Positions 5,601 through 5,744 of a DNA stretch of 5,744 nucleotides are shown here, piece by piece. Where the stretch lies: positions 1 to 5,744 of the forward strand of contig JBGPIT010000325.1 in assembly GCA_041485125.1 (NCBI GenBank), written 5' to 3'. The notes under the pieces are model-generated. The model was not told the DNA's origin, made no database searches, and worked only from the letters and a program-made list of their open reading frames with translations. Made by a program: the position numbers and the translations under genes. This stretch comes from JBGPIT01 sp041485125. GTDB lineage: Bacteria; Desulfobacterota; Binatia; UTPRO1. Position 1 is the stretch's first letter. The number at the start of each line of letters is the position of its first letter.

Positions 5601-5744
5601 CCTCCCCTCGCTGAGAGATCCTACCGTCGCATAGTCGTTGCCGTCGCGATCGAGGCGTGGGGGGGGGCGCCCCGGGCGGGCCCGTAAGGACGGCACGCGG
5701 CCCGCCCCACCACCCCCCCCCACGGCCCCCACCCCCCACGCAAC
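5601..5744. other. Non-coding right edge, low-complexity G- and C-runs
   Basis: No gene is supported after the lon stop. Positions 5601-5655 are ordinary GC-rich sequence with a 7-bp direct repeat, CCGTCGC (5624-5630 and 5641-5647). From 5656 the sequence changes abruptly to G-runs (nine G at 5659-5667) and then, after about 5700, to C-runs (nine C at 5713-5721, five at 5726-5730, six at 5732-5737). This abrupt strand asymmetry at the end of the window suggests a contig end with doubtful base calls; a real structured spacer remains possible. Confidence 0.6.
5656..5724. repeat. Nested inverted repeat downstream of lon
   Basis: Outer arms 5656-5667 and 5713-5724 are perfect 12-bp reverse complements (CGT plus nine G against nine C plus ACG). 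A second perfect 9-bp pair lies inside: GGGCGGGCC at 5674-5682 with GGCCCGCCC at 5699-5707. A 3-bp pair, 5683-5685 with 5695-5697, closes a 9-nt loop. Together they could fold into one hairpin of about 69 nt. No T-run follows, so it is not a canonical intrinsic terminator, although it could stop lon transcription by structure alone. Confidence 0.6.

Noticed and set aside
5656..5724. Intrinsic terminator of lon
   Set aside because: There is a strong stem but no T-tract, a large internal loop, and doubtful sequence quality; kept only as an inverted repeat.
3099..5732. 877-codon open frame antisense to lon
   Set aside because: It is the mirror of a strongly conserved lon gene in high-GC DNA, its translation is low-complexity (R, L, E, D, A rich) with no recognisable domain, and it runs into the homopolymer edge.
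5601..5744. tRNA or small RNA gene after lon
   Set aside because: No cloverleaf arms, T-loop consensus or other recognisable RNA motif could be found.

Overview
This is a high-GC (roughly two-thirds G+C by eye), gene-dense bacterial chromosomal window with six protein genes. I see no mobile element, CRISPR array, tRNA or rRNA. Codon use is uniform (strong G/C at third positions) and every intact gene belongs to a conserved family, so it reads as core genome. The Lon protease and the two small DUF genes would fit a deltaproteobacterial or related lineage (Desulfobacterota, Myxococcota, Binatota, Methylomirabilota-like), but that placement is a weak inference. The last ~90 bases are low-complexity G- and C-runs and look like the ragged end of an assembled contig.

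Layout. (1) Positions 2-460 (+): the C-terminal half of a TtuA/Ncs6-type tRNA 2-thiouridine synthetase. (2) 396-1301 (+): TrmI, the tRNA adenine-58 N1-methyltransferase, whose GTG start lies inside the zinc-finger codons of gene 1. (3) 1399-2136 (+): a paralog of 5-formyltetrahydrofolate cyclo-ligase (COG0212 type), after a 97-bp gap that may hold a promoter. (4) 2149-2610 (-): a four-helix DUF4149 membrane protein, convergent with gene 3 at 12 bp. (5) 2614-3027 (-): a DUF2203 protein directly upstream of gene 4 and in one operon with it. (6) 3156-5600 (+): complete Lon ATP-dependent protease, divergent from gene 5 across 128 bp. (7) 5601-5744: non-coding and G/C-homopolymer rich.

How they fit together. 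Genes 1 and 2 probably act on the same tRNA T-loop: TtuA thiolates U54 and TrmI methylates A58, and in Thermus the A58 methyl group promotes the thiolation. Their overlap suggests translational coupling. Gene 3 may be separately transcribed and may relate to folate or thiamin metabolism. Genes 4 and 5 form a two-gene unit of unknown function. Lon is a cytoplasmic quality-control protease with its own putative promoter and is not next to clpP/clpX here.

I did not find a convincing undescribed system. The points most worth checking are the overlapping T-loop modification pair, the altered cyclo-ligase motif, and the nested inverted repeat/G-run structure at the right edge.
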